Shown: positions 8,483-16,403 of the stretch, piece by piece | Layout: the number at the start of each line of letters is the position of its first letter | How positions within the stretch are numbered: position 1 is the stretch's first letter | NCBI GenBank assembly: GCA_965200885.1 | Contig: OZ241737.1 | Span: 2,108,001 to 2,172,000, forward strand | Direction of reading: 5' to 3' | Origin: MPNP01 sp026710155 | GTDB lineage: Bacteria; Pseudomonadota; Alphaproteobacteria; Rhodobacterales; Rhodobacteraceae | Length of the DNA: 64,000 nt | Notes under the pieces: generated by a model | What the model was told of the DNA's origin: nothing | Database searches by the model: none | What the model saw: only the letters and a program-made list of their open reading frames with translations | Position numbers and translations under genes: made by a program

Positions 8483-9919
8483 ATACTAAAACAACTTACA
8501 CATGACTCATGGCCCCAACCCCGCCAACTGTCAGGTTTGCAGCCCTGAAGCCATCACATTTCCAATCTTTGGGAATGGTGTGATCGGCACTGTTTCCACC
8601 CATTGTAATGATATCCACACAATTCATGCAAAGGAGGATAAGGATGCCCGCAGCCATTGCGATGACCAATGCCGATTGCACATATCATCACCTAAGGCAA
8701 ATGGCCCGGAAATGCAGGGATGCCAACCACTCACGCCGTTTGCCGGCCATTGCCGGTGTCATGGCCGGGAAAGTGAGCCGGGGTGACATTGCCCATCGGG
8801 CTGGAGTTGGGATCCAGACCTTGCGCGACTGGATCGTGCGCCATGACAGGGAAGGTCCGGCGGGGCTTGGTGACCGTCCACGCCAAGGGCGTCCCCCCAT
8901 ACTTGGCCAGGGACGGTTGTCGACCTTGAAAGGCCGGCTTGATACAGGTCCGCCCGAGGGTTTGGCGGGATGGACAGTGGGAGTGCTGAAGGACATCATT
9001 TCCAGGGTTTTTGAAGTCACCATTTCCAAGGAGGGGTTCCGGCTTTTGATCCGCAGGATGGTTTTTTGCAAACTGTCCCCATGCCCCATTCATCCCAAGG
9101 CGGACAGGGAGGCCCAGAAGGCCTTCCAATGGTGTTTCCTTAAGCAAAATTCATGGAAATAGCATTCTATTTCGTTCCACATATTGATAAATGCCGCATA
9201 CCCATTACTACATATTGACACCAATCTTGAGGTGCTTGGTGTCTGAACTCTTAAACGAATGCCATTGGAAGGCCTTCCGCACCGGTTTCAGGAAGATTGC
9301 CATGTCCCGTCTTCCGGCGGGGATTGACCTTTCCAGGGTTGATGCCTGGTTCCGGGACGAGGCACGCATCGGTCAAAAGGGCATGTTGAGCAGGGTTTGG
9401 GCCTGCAAGGGAACAAGGCCTCGGACACCCCGTGATTGCCGCCATGGGTATTGTTGCCTGTTCAGTGCCCTTTGTCCAGCCAGGGGCGAGGCCATCGGCC
9501 ATGTTTGTGACCGTGCCAATGCCATCGGGATGAACAGGCCTTTGGAAGATGTCGGAAGCATGGTTCCCAGGGGACGCCATGCCCTGGTCATTTTTGATGG
9601 TGCCGGATGGCACCGGTCCAGGGACCTTGCTTGTCCGGACAATGTATCGGTCCTGAGGCTGCCTCCCCATTCACCGGAATTGAATTCGGCCGAGGATGTC
9701 TTCCAATTCCTCAAGTCCAACCATTGTGCCAACTAGGTGTTTGAAACCGCCGGGGATGTGAAGACAAGGGTTGCAGCGGTTTGGGAAGCCTTTACGGGAC
9801 AGTCTGACCGTATCCAATCAATTGGGCATCGTTCCCGGGCCAAAGTCCATTGGGAAATGGGTGCCGAAAAATCATGTGATTGGGTTTGGTCTATAAGGTA
9901 TTATTTACTTGTTTTAGTA
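8483..9919 (+). mobile_element. IS630-family insertion sequence carrying a nested insertion
   Basis: The termini are inverted (ATACTAAAACAA at 8483-8494; complement of TTGTTTTAGTA at 9909-9919) and are flanked by a TA duplication (8481-8482 and 9920-9921), as expected for the IS630/Tc1-mariner group. The transposase inside is interrupted by a 140-bp insertion and a nonsense codon, so this copy is dead. It disrupts the gene 8282-10281. Confidence 0.85.
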
Positions 9920-9922
9920 TAA
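8644..9922 (+). pseudogene. IS630-family transposase, doubly disrupted
   Basis: The N-terminal half (from ATG 8644) has the helix-turn-helix GDIAHRAGVGIQTLRDWIVRH and the linker RPRQGRPP. The C-terminal half has the DDE core: Asp in VDAWFRDEAR, Asp in LVIFDGAGWH, and Glu in LPPHSPELNSAED. The two halves are separated by the 140-bp insertion at 9128-9267; excision leaves AQKAFRTGFRKI in frame. A TAG at 9734-9736 lies where IS630 proteins usually read NRVFET. The frame would stop at 9920-9922, using the target-site TA. Confidence 0.83.
9128..9267 (+). repeat. 140-bp MITE-like element nested in the IS630 transposase
   Basis: The insert is bounded by an 11-bp direct repeat GAAGGCCTTCC (9117-9127 and 9268-9278), which looks like a target duplication. 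Its ends are imperfect inverted repeats beginning AATGG (AATGGTGTTTCCTTAAG versus AATGGCATTCGTTTAAG). It encodes nothing. Removing it restores the transposase frame. Confidence 0.7.
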
Positions 9923-10386
9923 TTCTATTTTCACCTAATCTAACCAGCAAATCCTATTCTAAATCCAAGAAGCAAAACACAGAAGAGTTGGCAATATCAA
10001 AGATGCAATCGCTAGAATATCGAAAAACTTCCTTTAGACTAGCACTTATTGGTTCCGATGGGGTAGTTGAATCACATAATGATTTACTGCAATATTTTTT
10101 CAATCTTCCGGACAATAGTGAACCAAACCAGCTGAATGAAGGAATGGCTTTATTGGGTAAGTTTCTATTGGAAATTAGAAAAAGTTTGGGTAATGAAGCT
10201 ACCAAGATAACCAGGAACGGCATATTGGAGTGGTTTATAAAAGACGCAAGAAAAGTGATGGAATCGCAAGAACAGCGTTAATCCTAATTGAGATAGTAGA
10301 GAGACGGTAAGCAAGGTAAATCACCCCTTGAGGCAAAAACTAAAATCCGGTAAGAAGATAAAGGTTTTTCTCGTAGCGGAAAGCCT

Positions 10387-10971
10387 TCAGACACTGCCTG
10401 AACGCGGTGGTAAGGTTTTACTGCCGTTTGCCCCCGGATTGCCTGTCGGGGTGAGTTTCGACGTCAGGTAATCCGCCAATCTTTCGTGATCATTGCTCCA
10501 GGCCCTCCAAAAGGCTTCCCCCAGATGTTCAACCAGGAGACCCGGAAACACCAGGGAATCAGGCCGGTTTTCCGGTCCATCCCCATCCTGCAAATCCAGT
10601 ATTCCAACGACCATGAAATCCCCATCGGGATTGCTGTTTACCCGCTACATTTCCCTGATGCCGATTTCCGCGTAACGGACAGGTTTGTCCTCGTCAGGGT
10701 CCGACACTTCCACCTCTACGACGAGATCGGGAGGGGTGACTGCCTCGTACTCCCGGGCGGCTTTTGCCCTCATTCCCTGAAGGCAGCCGTCCAAGTCCTG
10801 GCGTTCACCCCGATATAAAAGGAGGTATCGGTCACAAGGCCGTTATCCCCCAGTTCGTCAGTTAAATTCCGGTAGCCATGGCTCTTGCCCCTTGAGGGGC
10901 ATCTTCAGAAGTCCACCGACATGCAGCACCACCAGATTGACAGCGAAAGCCAGATCGGAATGTGTGGTCAT
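10387..10971 (-). pseudogene. Uma2-family (putative restriction endonuclease) pseudogene
   Basis: Minus-strand frames contain TDELGDNGLVTDTSFYIG, then TPPDLVVEVEVSDPDEDKPV with RYAEIGIREM, then DGDFMVVGILDLQDGDGP and a C-terminal helix. This order and the PDLVVEVEVS motif match the Uma2/PD-(D/E)XK family, usually a protein of about 190 residues. A TAG replaces the expected Trp after REM, and at least two frame changes lie upstream, so the gene is dead. The 5' limit is uncertain; an ATG at 10971 is the best candidate. Confidence 0.55.
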
Positions 10972-11244
10972 GGGTTTCCTCCAGGCGATGATGCCCTGTC
11001 GATATAAACGGTTTCGGTTTGCACTCTTGACTGTTCCATGACATGACCATTAACCATTGAGCCGGAATCCGCAAGTGTTGGATTTCAACGAATGGGGTCA
11101 GGGCTTTCCCTGCCATAGGGCAAATAAACTGGGTATGAATGGAACGGACTGTCAATTCTCCCCTTTTTATCCCTTCCATAGCAAATATTAGATTGGTTTA
11201 ATGAAACAAACGGGTAAGTATTTCCGGTCTTTTGGATCCAAAGC

Positions 11245-11460
11245 CTAGGCCTTGGAATCCCGTAATGGTTTCCACTCTCCACAAAAATCATTGTGGTAAA
11301 CAACAGGGCGGCCATGCTGCTTTGAGATTGGCGGAAAACGATAACAGGAGCCTTTTTGGGGTTTCTTGTGACGAGGGTCGGGATCTCCTCGCCAAAACAG
11401 GCAATTTTCGCATTGAACACGCTTTAAATCGGTGTTGTCAATATTTGCCAAGTCAGCCAT
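11245..11460 (-). CDS. Small Cys-rich, probably zinc-binding protein
   Basis: A 71-residue protein starting at ATG 11460 (AGGGA upstream). It contains Cys-Glu-Asn-Cys-Leu-Phe-Trp, then Gly-Ser-Cys-Tyr-Arg-Phe-Pro-Pro, then Asp-Phe-Cys-Gly-Glu-Trp-Lys. This CxxCxxW...C...FCGEW arrangement is a recurring small zinc-ribbon-like family in proteobacteria and phages. Four cysteines are available to bind one metal ion. The function is unknown. An ATG further upstream in the same frame (11502) is possible but less well placed. Confidence 0.6.
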   Translation of the reverse strand: MADLANIDNTDLKRVQCENCLFWRGDPDPRHKKPQKGSCYRFPPISKQHGRPVVYHNDFCGEWKPLRDSKA

Positions 11461-11588
11461 GATACATTCCCTGGTTGATTTTCGTGGAGTCTGCACGTAC
11501 AATGGCCTCGCCGATTATCCGCAAACTTATTCCTGATAAGGGACAAAATAGAAAAGCCGTGCGATTTTACAAGCGGGAATGATGACTT

Positions 11589-11764
11589 ATACCAATACAA
11601 CTAATTAAAGACTCATAGCCCTTAACCAACTACCAGTAAAATTTGAAACCACAGACTCAATCACCATTGGACGCTGTTACCAGGTTAAATTCCAATTAGA
11701 TAAGGGTATCAAAAACCATATGATTATGATTAGCCTATCGGTTATTAATTAGTTGTATTGGTAT
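11589..11764. repeat. MITE-like element with perfect 20-bp inverted ends
   Basis: Positions 11589-11608 (ataccaatacaactaattaa) are the exact reverse complement of 11745-11764. The 176-bp unit is AT-rich, non-coding and lies in otherwise empty sequence. The tetranucleotide ACTT occurs immediately left (11585-11588) and one base right of the unit (11766-11769), possibly a target duplication. No autonomous partner with these ends is visible in the window. Confidence 0.65.
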
Positions 11765-11857
11765 TACTTGAATTACTCCACCACCGCTTACTGTTCGACA
11801 CCACTCCTGAATGCAGCAGGTTCATGTAGTTTTTCCGATACCAATCCATGAGGGCCA

Positions 11858-12298
11858 TTGAATTCACGGAATGGTGGAGAAAGGGGTCGTGCCCCTGTTT
11901 CCATCACCATTCTATTGCTGGATCATGGAGCTGATCCCACCATCAAGGATGCAAAGGGAAATTCACTACTCAGTTTTGTTGCAGGCTTTCAAGTTCCAGG
12001 CCAACGTTACACCAAGGACCATTCCAGCGGCTGGTTGCACCAGCTTATGCTCACCTACATCGATGATCCCTTGAAACTGGATGACACCATGAGGTGGCAG
12101 GGCAAGGGCTGTTACGGCTACACCGTGCAACGGACCGACAGGAAATTGAGTATCATAACCCAAACGGTCTACAATGATCCGGATCGCTTGTGGGAGCTGG
12201 CCAGACTCAACAACATCAGATATGACAATCCCTACCGGGTGGGTGACTGCCTGAAGGTCTTTGACGTGGCGTGGTGCGTGAAACCCTTGCCTGCTTAA
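11858..12298 (+). pseudogene. Ankyrin-LysM protein, 5'-truncated
   Basis: The clear homology begins at ILLLDHGADPTIKDAKGNSLL, a single final ankyrin repeat. It continues through GQRYTKDHSSGWLHQLMLTY, the DDTMRWQGKGCYGYTV block and the LysM-like TQTVYNDPDRLWELARLN...VGDCLKVFDVAW, and ends CVKPLPA. The first 20 or so residues of the frame are not ankyrin-like, so the 5' portion and signal peptide are missing. It is closest in layout to the degraded copy at 60144-60901. Confidence 0.7.
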
Positions 12299-12400
12299 CG
12301 GAATGGATGTTGGGTGCCAACACCCACAACAGGCAGGAGGTTTCTAAAAAAATTAACTGGTATCTTGTAAATTATGCCCCAACGGGTTAATTGGTTGGAT

Positions 12401-12739
12401 ATGCATGCCGTTGTTGAAGCACCGAATTTTTCCCGCAATGTTGACAAGGTTCTGGGCGATTAAAGCTATCATGAACTGATTGACTTTCTGGCCAGGAATC
12501 CATTGGCGGGTGATGAGATGCCGGGAACCGGTGGTGTGCGAAAGATGCGGATTGCAGCCTCGGGGAGGGGCAGGCGTGGTGGTGCCCGGGTGGTGTATTT
12601 CCATGGGGGAATTGCCATACCGGTTTATTTGTTGATGATATACCCCAAGGCAGCCCGGGAGGATATCTCCTCTGGGGAGCGCCATGTTCTGACAAACCTG
12701 GCTGCAGTACTCAGGAAGAAGGGAAAGGAAGGAAAATGA
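12401..12739 (+). pseudogene. RelE/HigB-like toxin with nonsense codon
   Basis: From ATG 12401 the frame reads MHAVVEAPNFSRNVDKVLGD and then TAA (12461-12463). It continues SYHELIDFLARNPLAGDEMPGTGGVRKMR...GGARVVYFHGGIAIPVYLLMIYPK to 12739. That order matches the RelE/HigB mRNA interferase family; the TAA stands where a Glu is usual. The antitoxin gene overlaps the last bases. The inverted copy at the window end has the same stop codon, so the inactivation predates the duplication. Translation from an internal start could give a shortened protein. Confidence 0.75.
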
Positions 12740-13020
12740 CGGAATTCGGTGAGGAATTGATCAAGTCCATGACGGAAGCCGTTGCACATGTGGAAGGGAA
12801 AGGAGCCGGGTATCGTGTCCACCACCCCATTGATCCGAGGGAGGTCCGCAAGACCGCGCAACTGACCCAGGAACAGATGCCCCCCCTGTTGGGGATGAGT
12901 GTCTCGGGCTACCGCAAGTGGGAACAGAAGCAGCGGACGGTGAGCGGTCCGGCCGAAGTCCTCCTGCGTGTCATGGCCCGGGAGCCTGAAGCATTCAGGC
13001 GGGCCGTTCAGACATTCTGA
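12457..13020. repeat. 564-bp duplicated HigBA segment, left copy
   Basis: This segment is nearly identical to 63437-64000 in inverted orientation. I can see only two or so base differences in the antitoxin gene (His/Arg and Pro/Ala codons). The match ends exactly at the antitoxin stop codon (13020). The right copy runs off the window, so the full repeat may be longer only if the match extends left of 12457. Confidence 0.85.
12736..13020 (+). CDS. HigA/Xre-type HTH antitoxin
   Basis: A 94-residue protein whose C-terminal half is a helix-turn-helix: VRKTAQLTQEQMPPLLGMSVSGYRKWEQKQRTVSGPAEVLLRVM. The start overlaps the toxin stop by four bases (aaATGA), the usual HigB-HigA arrangement. It should bind DNA at its own promoter and, when the toxin is intact, neutralise it. 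The frame is open even though the toxin has a nonsense codon. The paralogue at 63437-63721 differs by two residues. Confidence 0.85.
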   Translation: MTEFGEELIKSMTEAVAHVEGKGAGYRVHHPIDPREVRKTAQLTQEQMPPLLGMSVSGYRKWEQKQRTVSGPAEVLLRVMAREPEAFRRAVQTF

Positions 13021-13050
13021 ACGAAAGTGGCGATGGAAGGATTATAAACC

Positions 13051-13407
13051 ATGGCATGGCCTTCACTGGAACCGACGGACAGGTCCGAGTTCACGACCTG
13101 GCGCAAACTGCTTGAACCCAGGTTGCGGGAAAATGGCGAAAGCCTGGATGACGTGACCTTCGAGTGGGGCGACATTCCGGATGGGGAAAATCCCCCCTTG
13201 CTGTCGGGTACCGGGGAACAAGACCGGGAATTCTACCCTGGGTTTGGTCTGGTACGGGGTAGGCCCTTTGTTGCCTACACTTCGAGGAGCATCTATTTTG
13301 TCCACGCCTATGATGGCCGGGAAACCATCCGCCACATTCCCAGGAATCCCAGCTCGGGCATGAAACCCCGCCATTACGACGATTACCCCGGACGACGACC
13401 GGATTGA
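13051..13407 (+). CDS. Hypothetical protein downstream of higA
   Basis: A 118-residue soluble protein with an acidic N-terminal half (SLEPTDRSEFTTWRKLLEPRL) and an aromatic-rich middle (VRGRPFVAYTSRSIYFVHAYDG). An AAGGA site lies upstream of ATG 13051, and the gene follows higA by 30 bases. It is not part of the 564-bp duplication, so it is not a required partner of the toxin-antitoxin pair. I do not recognise a family. Confidence 0.5.
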   Translation: MAWPSLEPTDRSEFTTWRKLLEPRLRENGESLDDVTFEWGDIPDGENPPLLSGTGEQDREFYPGFGLVRGRPFVAYTSRSIYFVHAYDGRETIRHIPRNPSSGMKPRHYDDYPGRRPD

Positions 13408-13581
13408 GGCCGGATCCCGGGAAAACCACTCCACCAGATTGCCGTGAAGGGAAGAAGAATCCCTTCGAAGTGTCTGGATACCTCCGGACCCGGCAGGATT
13501 GGTGGGTTACTGTCTAGATCTGTTTTGCTGGAAAGGCAGGGAATGGATACCAGACTGCACCCGGGGCTGTAAACATCATTG

Positions 13582-14259
13582 TTAGGATTTCAATGAACCA
13601 AATCGCTCCTGCAATTGCTCTCCAAGTTTTTCCAACCCTTCTCCATTATTGTGATACTTGATATGGTGCAGATGTCCCAAATCAAATGGGAAAGGGCCAC
13701 TGTCCTGGGTAATCATCACAACATTCTTCCCCAGCGTGTGGGCAATGCCAAGTTCATAGAAAACATTGGGATTTTTCCCGGTACAGTCACACACAACGAT
13801 GGATGACCGATCGATCAGGTTGACGATATCCTGAATTATGGCGTCCTTTTCCCAAATATCCTTCACCCGCTTGGCCTCAAGACCATTCTCTTCTGCAGTC
13901 CCCCTGATTGAATTGAAAACAGGATCGAGTTCGGTCTTGAAGGGCATCATCACGGCAACCGACCTTCGGTCAATATCCGGGTACCGGTCAATCTGAAACA
14001 CCTGGGGACCTTTCCGTACCGGGTGGAGGGAAAGCAATGAACGGAACAGGTTGCCTTCCTTGAGGGCCCAGTGGTTCCTCTGGAATTCAAATTCATCCCG
14101 AATCCCGAAGGAATTCATTTTCTTAAGGATTGAATGGTTGGGAACCGGTTCAATCCCGTTGTAGAGTACATATTCAAAGTCGATCATGTCGCCATCGGAG
14201 TGGCTGATCCTTGTGATCTCCCCTGCATGGGCAAGCTGGTTTTCCGTTCCCTCGTTCAT
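13582..14259 (-). CDS. Nucleoside deoxyribosyltransferase/TIR-like effector candidate
   Basis: A 225-residue protein. Residues about 96-205 read VAVMMPFKTELDPVFNSI...EKDAIIQDIVNLIDRSSIVVCDCTGKNPNVFYELGIAHTLGKNVVMITQD. This is the signature of the Rossmann-like NDT/TIR-like fold, with the conserved Asp-x-Thr-Gly-x-Asn-Pro-Asn-Val-Phe-Tyr-Glu-Leu-Gly active-site strip. Related domains act on nucleotides or NAD+, often in anti-phage systems. The start overlaps the end of the upstream gene by four bases (ATGA), so they form a two-gene operon. Defence use is inference. Confidence 0.72.
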   Translation of the reverse strand: MNEGTENQLAHAGEITRISHSDGDMIDFEYVLYNGIEPVPNHSILKKMNSFGIRDEFEFQRNHWALKEGNLFRSLLSLHPVRKGPQVFQIDRYPDIDRRSVAVMMPFKTELDPVFNSIRGTAEENGLEAKRVKDIWEKDAIIQDIVNLIDRSSIVVCDCTGKNPNVFYELGIAHTLGKNVVMITQDSGPFPFDLGHLHHIKYHNNGEGLEKLGEQLQERFGSLKS

Positions 14260-14753
14260 GAACAGGCAGGAGAATACCCTTTAAGTTCATCCAGGTCGGC
14301 CTGGGTATCAACAGGAAACATGCCAATCAATTCCCTGGATGTATAAGGTGGTTCAAGAAATCGTCTGGAGTATATGGATTCCCTGGAGCCATCCTTCCAA
14401 TCACGATCCAGGACAATCAGGTTGTACATTTCCTTGTTTCCCATTATTTCATCAACCCTTTTATCCTGGGGTTCAAGAGCAATCCTTATGAGACTCTTTA
14501 GTGATGCGTTTTTTCCTGCCTTTGCCTTGGTACCTTGCCAGGTGCTATCATCCCGAATAACCTCGGTAAAAGCATCTCCCTTGCTGGTCAGACGAAAGGC
14601 AAAAAAATTGACCTTTGCCAGGAGACCTTCGTCAAACAAAAACAGCAAATGTTGGCGCTTCACTCCTTCGGCTTCTTGAACATGTATCTGGTTGTCTACT
14701 GATTCCTTGCATTCCAGCAGCAGGTCACGGATGTAATCATTGTCCTTATGCAT
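14256..14753 (-). CDS. DUF2513-like protein, partner of the NDT/TIR-like gene
   Basis: A 165-residue protein. The N-terminal 95 residues follow the DUF2513 winged-helix pattern: DYIRDLLLECKES, QHLLFLFDEGLLAKVN, RLTSKGDAFTEVIRDDSTWQGTK. The C-terminal 70 residues (YNLIVLDRDWKDGSRESIYSRRF...ELIGMFPVDTQADLDELKGY) are unrecognised. Its stop overlaps the start of the NDT/TIR-like gene, so translational coupling is likely. A sensor or regulator role is inferred from this pairing. Confidence 0.6.
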   Translation of the reverse strand: MHKDNDYIRDLLLECKESVDNQIHVQEAEGVKRQHLLFLFDEGLLAKVNFFAFRLTSKGDAFTEVIRDDSTWQGTKAKAGKNASLKSLIRIALEPQDKRVDEIMGNKEMYNLIVLDRDWKDGSRESIYSRRFLEPPYTSRELIGMFPVDTQADLDELKGYSPACS

Positions 14754-14966
14754 ACCCTGTTTCTTTCCTCATGATTTTGGATATATTTCATTCAACCATC
14801 CAAGTATTTGCACATGGAAGGGATATAAAGGGGAGACTTAACCATCTGGTCCATGTAACCCCAATTAATTTACCTATCGACGGGGTAACCCCGCACCCCC
14901 ATTCAGGTAAAACCAAAATATTCCTGTTAGAATCACTTGCCAAATTGATACCAAGGATATATTGTA

Positions 14967-15383
14967 ATGGTCATGCCGGAGGGCCAACGCCGGCGGTTCC
15001 GGCAGTTGCGCCATTCGTCATTGAAGACAGCCCGGGCGTGGGCCATCAAGGAGCTGGGCATGTCGCTGTGGAAAGACGTCTGCCGCGGCTGGGCCCGTAA
15101 AGCGTGGAAACGCTGGTTGGGTTGGGCGATGCGGTGCCGTCTTGAACCGATGAAGGAAGTTGCCCGCATGGTCAGGAAGCATCAATGCGGTGGTCCTGAA
15201 GGTCAGCAACGGTCCGGCCGAGAGTCTCAACAGCCGGATCAAGATGATCAAGGTGAAGGGCAGGGGTTATCGGAACAGGGAACGGTTCATTGCCGACATC
15301 CACTTCCATTTGGGAGGTTTGGACTTATATCCAGAGGGTGTCAAATCATGACTTTACCCACCATAATTGGTGAAGACCCATAT
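14967..15383 (+). mobile_element. ISL3-family element, truncated copy 2
   Basis: Only the 3' third of the element remains: transposase residues from MPEGQRRRFRQLRHSS to the C-terminus, then the end ccaccataattggtgaagaccc (15360-15381). The orientation is opposite to copy 1. It carries the same out-of-frame junction after VARMVRKH, with VSNGPAESLNSRIK in the alternate frame (15160-15351). The break at its 5' side coincides with AT-rich sequence upstream of about 14967. Confidence 0.85.
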
Positions 15384-15386
15384 ACT

Positions 15387-15444
15387 AAGTGACCAGTTCC
15401 CTCCGGCGAGGTAATTTGGTGCGAATTTGCCGATTTTACCCAAA
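15387..15444 (+). repeat. Dispersed repeat R1, copy A
   Basis: 58 bp beginning AAGTGACCAGTTCCCTCCGG are repeated at 53993-54050 in the same orientation with about two mismatches. It lies immediately beside the truncated ISL3 end. It may be the terminus of another mobile element. Confidence 0.8.
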
Positions 15445-15698
15445 AAATACATTTCACTCAGAAGCCCTCAGAGTGCAATGGAATTGCTTCGAGGTATCTG
15501 AACACCTCCGGGAATTGCCATTTTTTCAGTTTGGTCACTCAAGTAAATAATTCCCAAATTAAAAGGCAAAATGCAATTTTCAAAGGTCGTTTTGAAACCT
15601 ATGTTGAAGGTTAAGGCCAAATTTGTAATGAGTGGTTATCATGTAAACTTTTAAGAGCCTGTTCCATAAGTCCAAAAATTTAGCAAATGCAATATATT

Positions 15699-15792
15699 TC
15701 CAGACAAAAAAACCATTTTTGGTTCCAAATCAGTTCCTAATTTCAGGGTGAACAGTATCATTTTTATTGTTTTTTCGACTTATGATTCAAGC
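15699..15792 (+). repeat. Dispersed repeat R2, copy A
   Basis: About 94 bp (starting cagacaaaaaaaccattttt, ending near gattcaagctct) resemble 53825-53916 at roughly four of five bases. The rest of 15445-15793 is AT-rich and I see no gene in it. Confidence 0.65.
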
Positions 15793-15793
15793 T

Positions 15794-16180
15794 CTAATCA
15801 CCTTTTATTGGTGAACAAATTTCTATCAGATACCCATCCATATCAGACACATAAGAGATGGTTTGCCCCCAAGGCATCTCACTGGCGTCCTGTATGAGGT
15901 TGGCACCTGCCTGCTTGGCTTTCTCAAGAGATACAGGTACATCGTCCGTTTCAAAAGCTATCTCGAAAACAGGGGTTTTAACATCGGCTATTCCGGGTTT
16001 TTTGCCGAGTTTTTTCATTAGACCGTGCGAAGAAAATGCCAACGTTGTAGCCCCCGTGACTAATTCCCCATAATCACCTGCTTCATCAATCATTCTTCGT
16101 TCAAGTCCAAACGCCTTTTCGTAGAACTCAATGCTGCGGGTTACATCTTCAACATAGAGAATTGCATATTTAAATCGCAA
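15794..16180 (-). CDS. VOC-family (glyoxalase/bleomycin-resistance fold) protein
   Basis: A 128-residue protein with the two beta-alpha-beta-beta-beta halves of the vicinal-oxygen-chelate fold. The first starts FKYAILYVEDVTRSIEFYEKAFGLE; the second has FEIAFETDDVPVSLEKAKQAGA and ends ISYVSDMDGYLIEICSP. The Glu in YLIEIC is a usual metal ligand. It is probably a metal-dependent lyase or dioxygenase-like enzyme; the substrate is unknown. It sits at the left edge of the core block, next to tRNA-Ser. Confidence 0.85.
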   Translation of the reverse strand: MRFKYAILYVEDVTRSIEFYEKAFGLERRMIDEAGDYGELVTGATTLAFSSHGLMKKLGKKPGIADVKTPVFEIAFETDDVPVSLEKAKQAGANLIQDASEMPWGQTISYVSDMDGYLIEICSPIKGD

Positions 16181-16217
16181 GATTTCATATCCTCAGATCT
16201 ATTGGGATTTATGTGAA

Positions 16218-16307
16218 TGGCGGAGAGACAGGGATTCGAACCCTGGAGACGGTTCCCCGCCTACACGCGTTCCAGGCGTGCGCCTTCGACCACTCGGCCA
16301 CCTCTCC
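16218..16307 (-). tRNA. tRNA-Ser(GGA)
   Basis: On the minus strand a 90-nt cloverleaf starts GGAGAGGTGGCCGAGTGG, has the anticodon loop CTGGAAC (anticodon GGA), a long class-II variable arm, a GGTTCGAATCC T-loop, and an encoded CCA (complement at 16218-16220). Confidence 0.96.
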
Positions 16308-16403
16308 ATATTTGCCTGCGCTAAGCACTTAAGATTTATTTCTAAAATTTAAACTGACAGATCATAAATTCATTCCGGGAATTTTTATTTGACGGTATGA
16401 ATG

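Larger units (their letters stand above)
8282..10281 (+). pseudogene. Membrane-anchored coiled-coil protein gene split by IS630
   Basis: The 5' part (8282-8482) encodes MLEIIRAISPFVPIVTSVGS, one membrane segment (PILVLWFGFAF) and a charged helix ending EPYI. The 3' part (9922-10281) continues ILFSPNLTSKSYSKSKK and ends ARKVMESQEQR. Removing the 1437-bp element plus one copy of the TA duplication joins them exactly in frame into a protein of about 186 residues. The gene followed the Ntn-hydrolase and small Ser-rich genes by 40 bases and was probably the third gene of that operon. The family is unrecognised. Confidence 0.75.

Noticed and set aside
12353..12695. Minus-strand frames of over 100 codons opposite the HigB-like toxin
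   Set aside because: The plus-strand toxin and antitoxin explain the sequence; the antisense frames have no recognisable domains.
14880..14914. Hairpin cggggtaaccccg with ccattcaggtaaaac, also near 58378-58416, as a repeat family
   Set aside because: The two sites share only about 15 bases plus a generic GC hairpin; too little to call a defined element.
15384..15793. Possible CRISPR or phage attachment site between the ISL3 fragment and the VOC gene
   Set aside because: The repeats are only two dispersed units (R1, R2) without regular spacing, and no integrase gene is adjacent.
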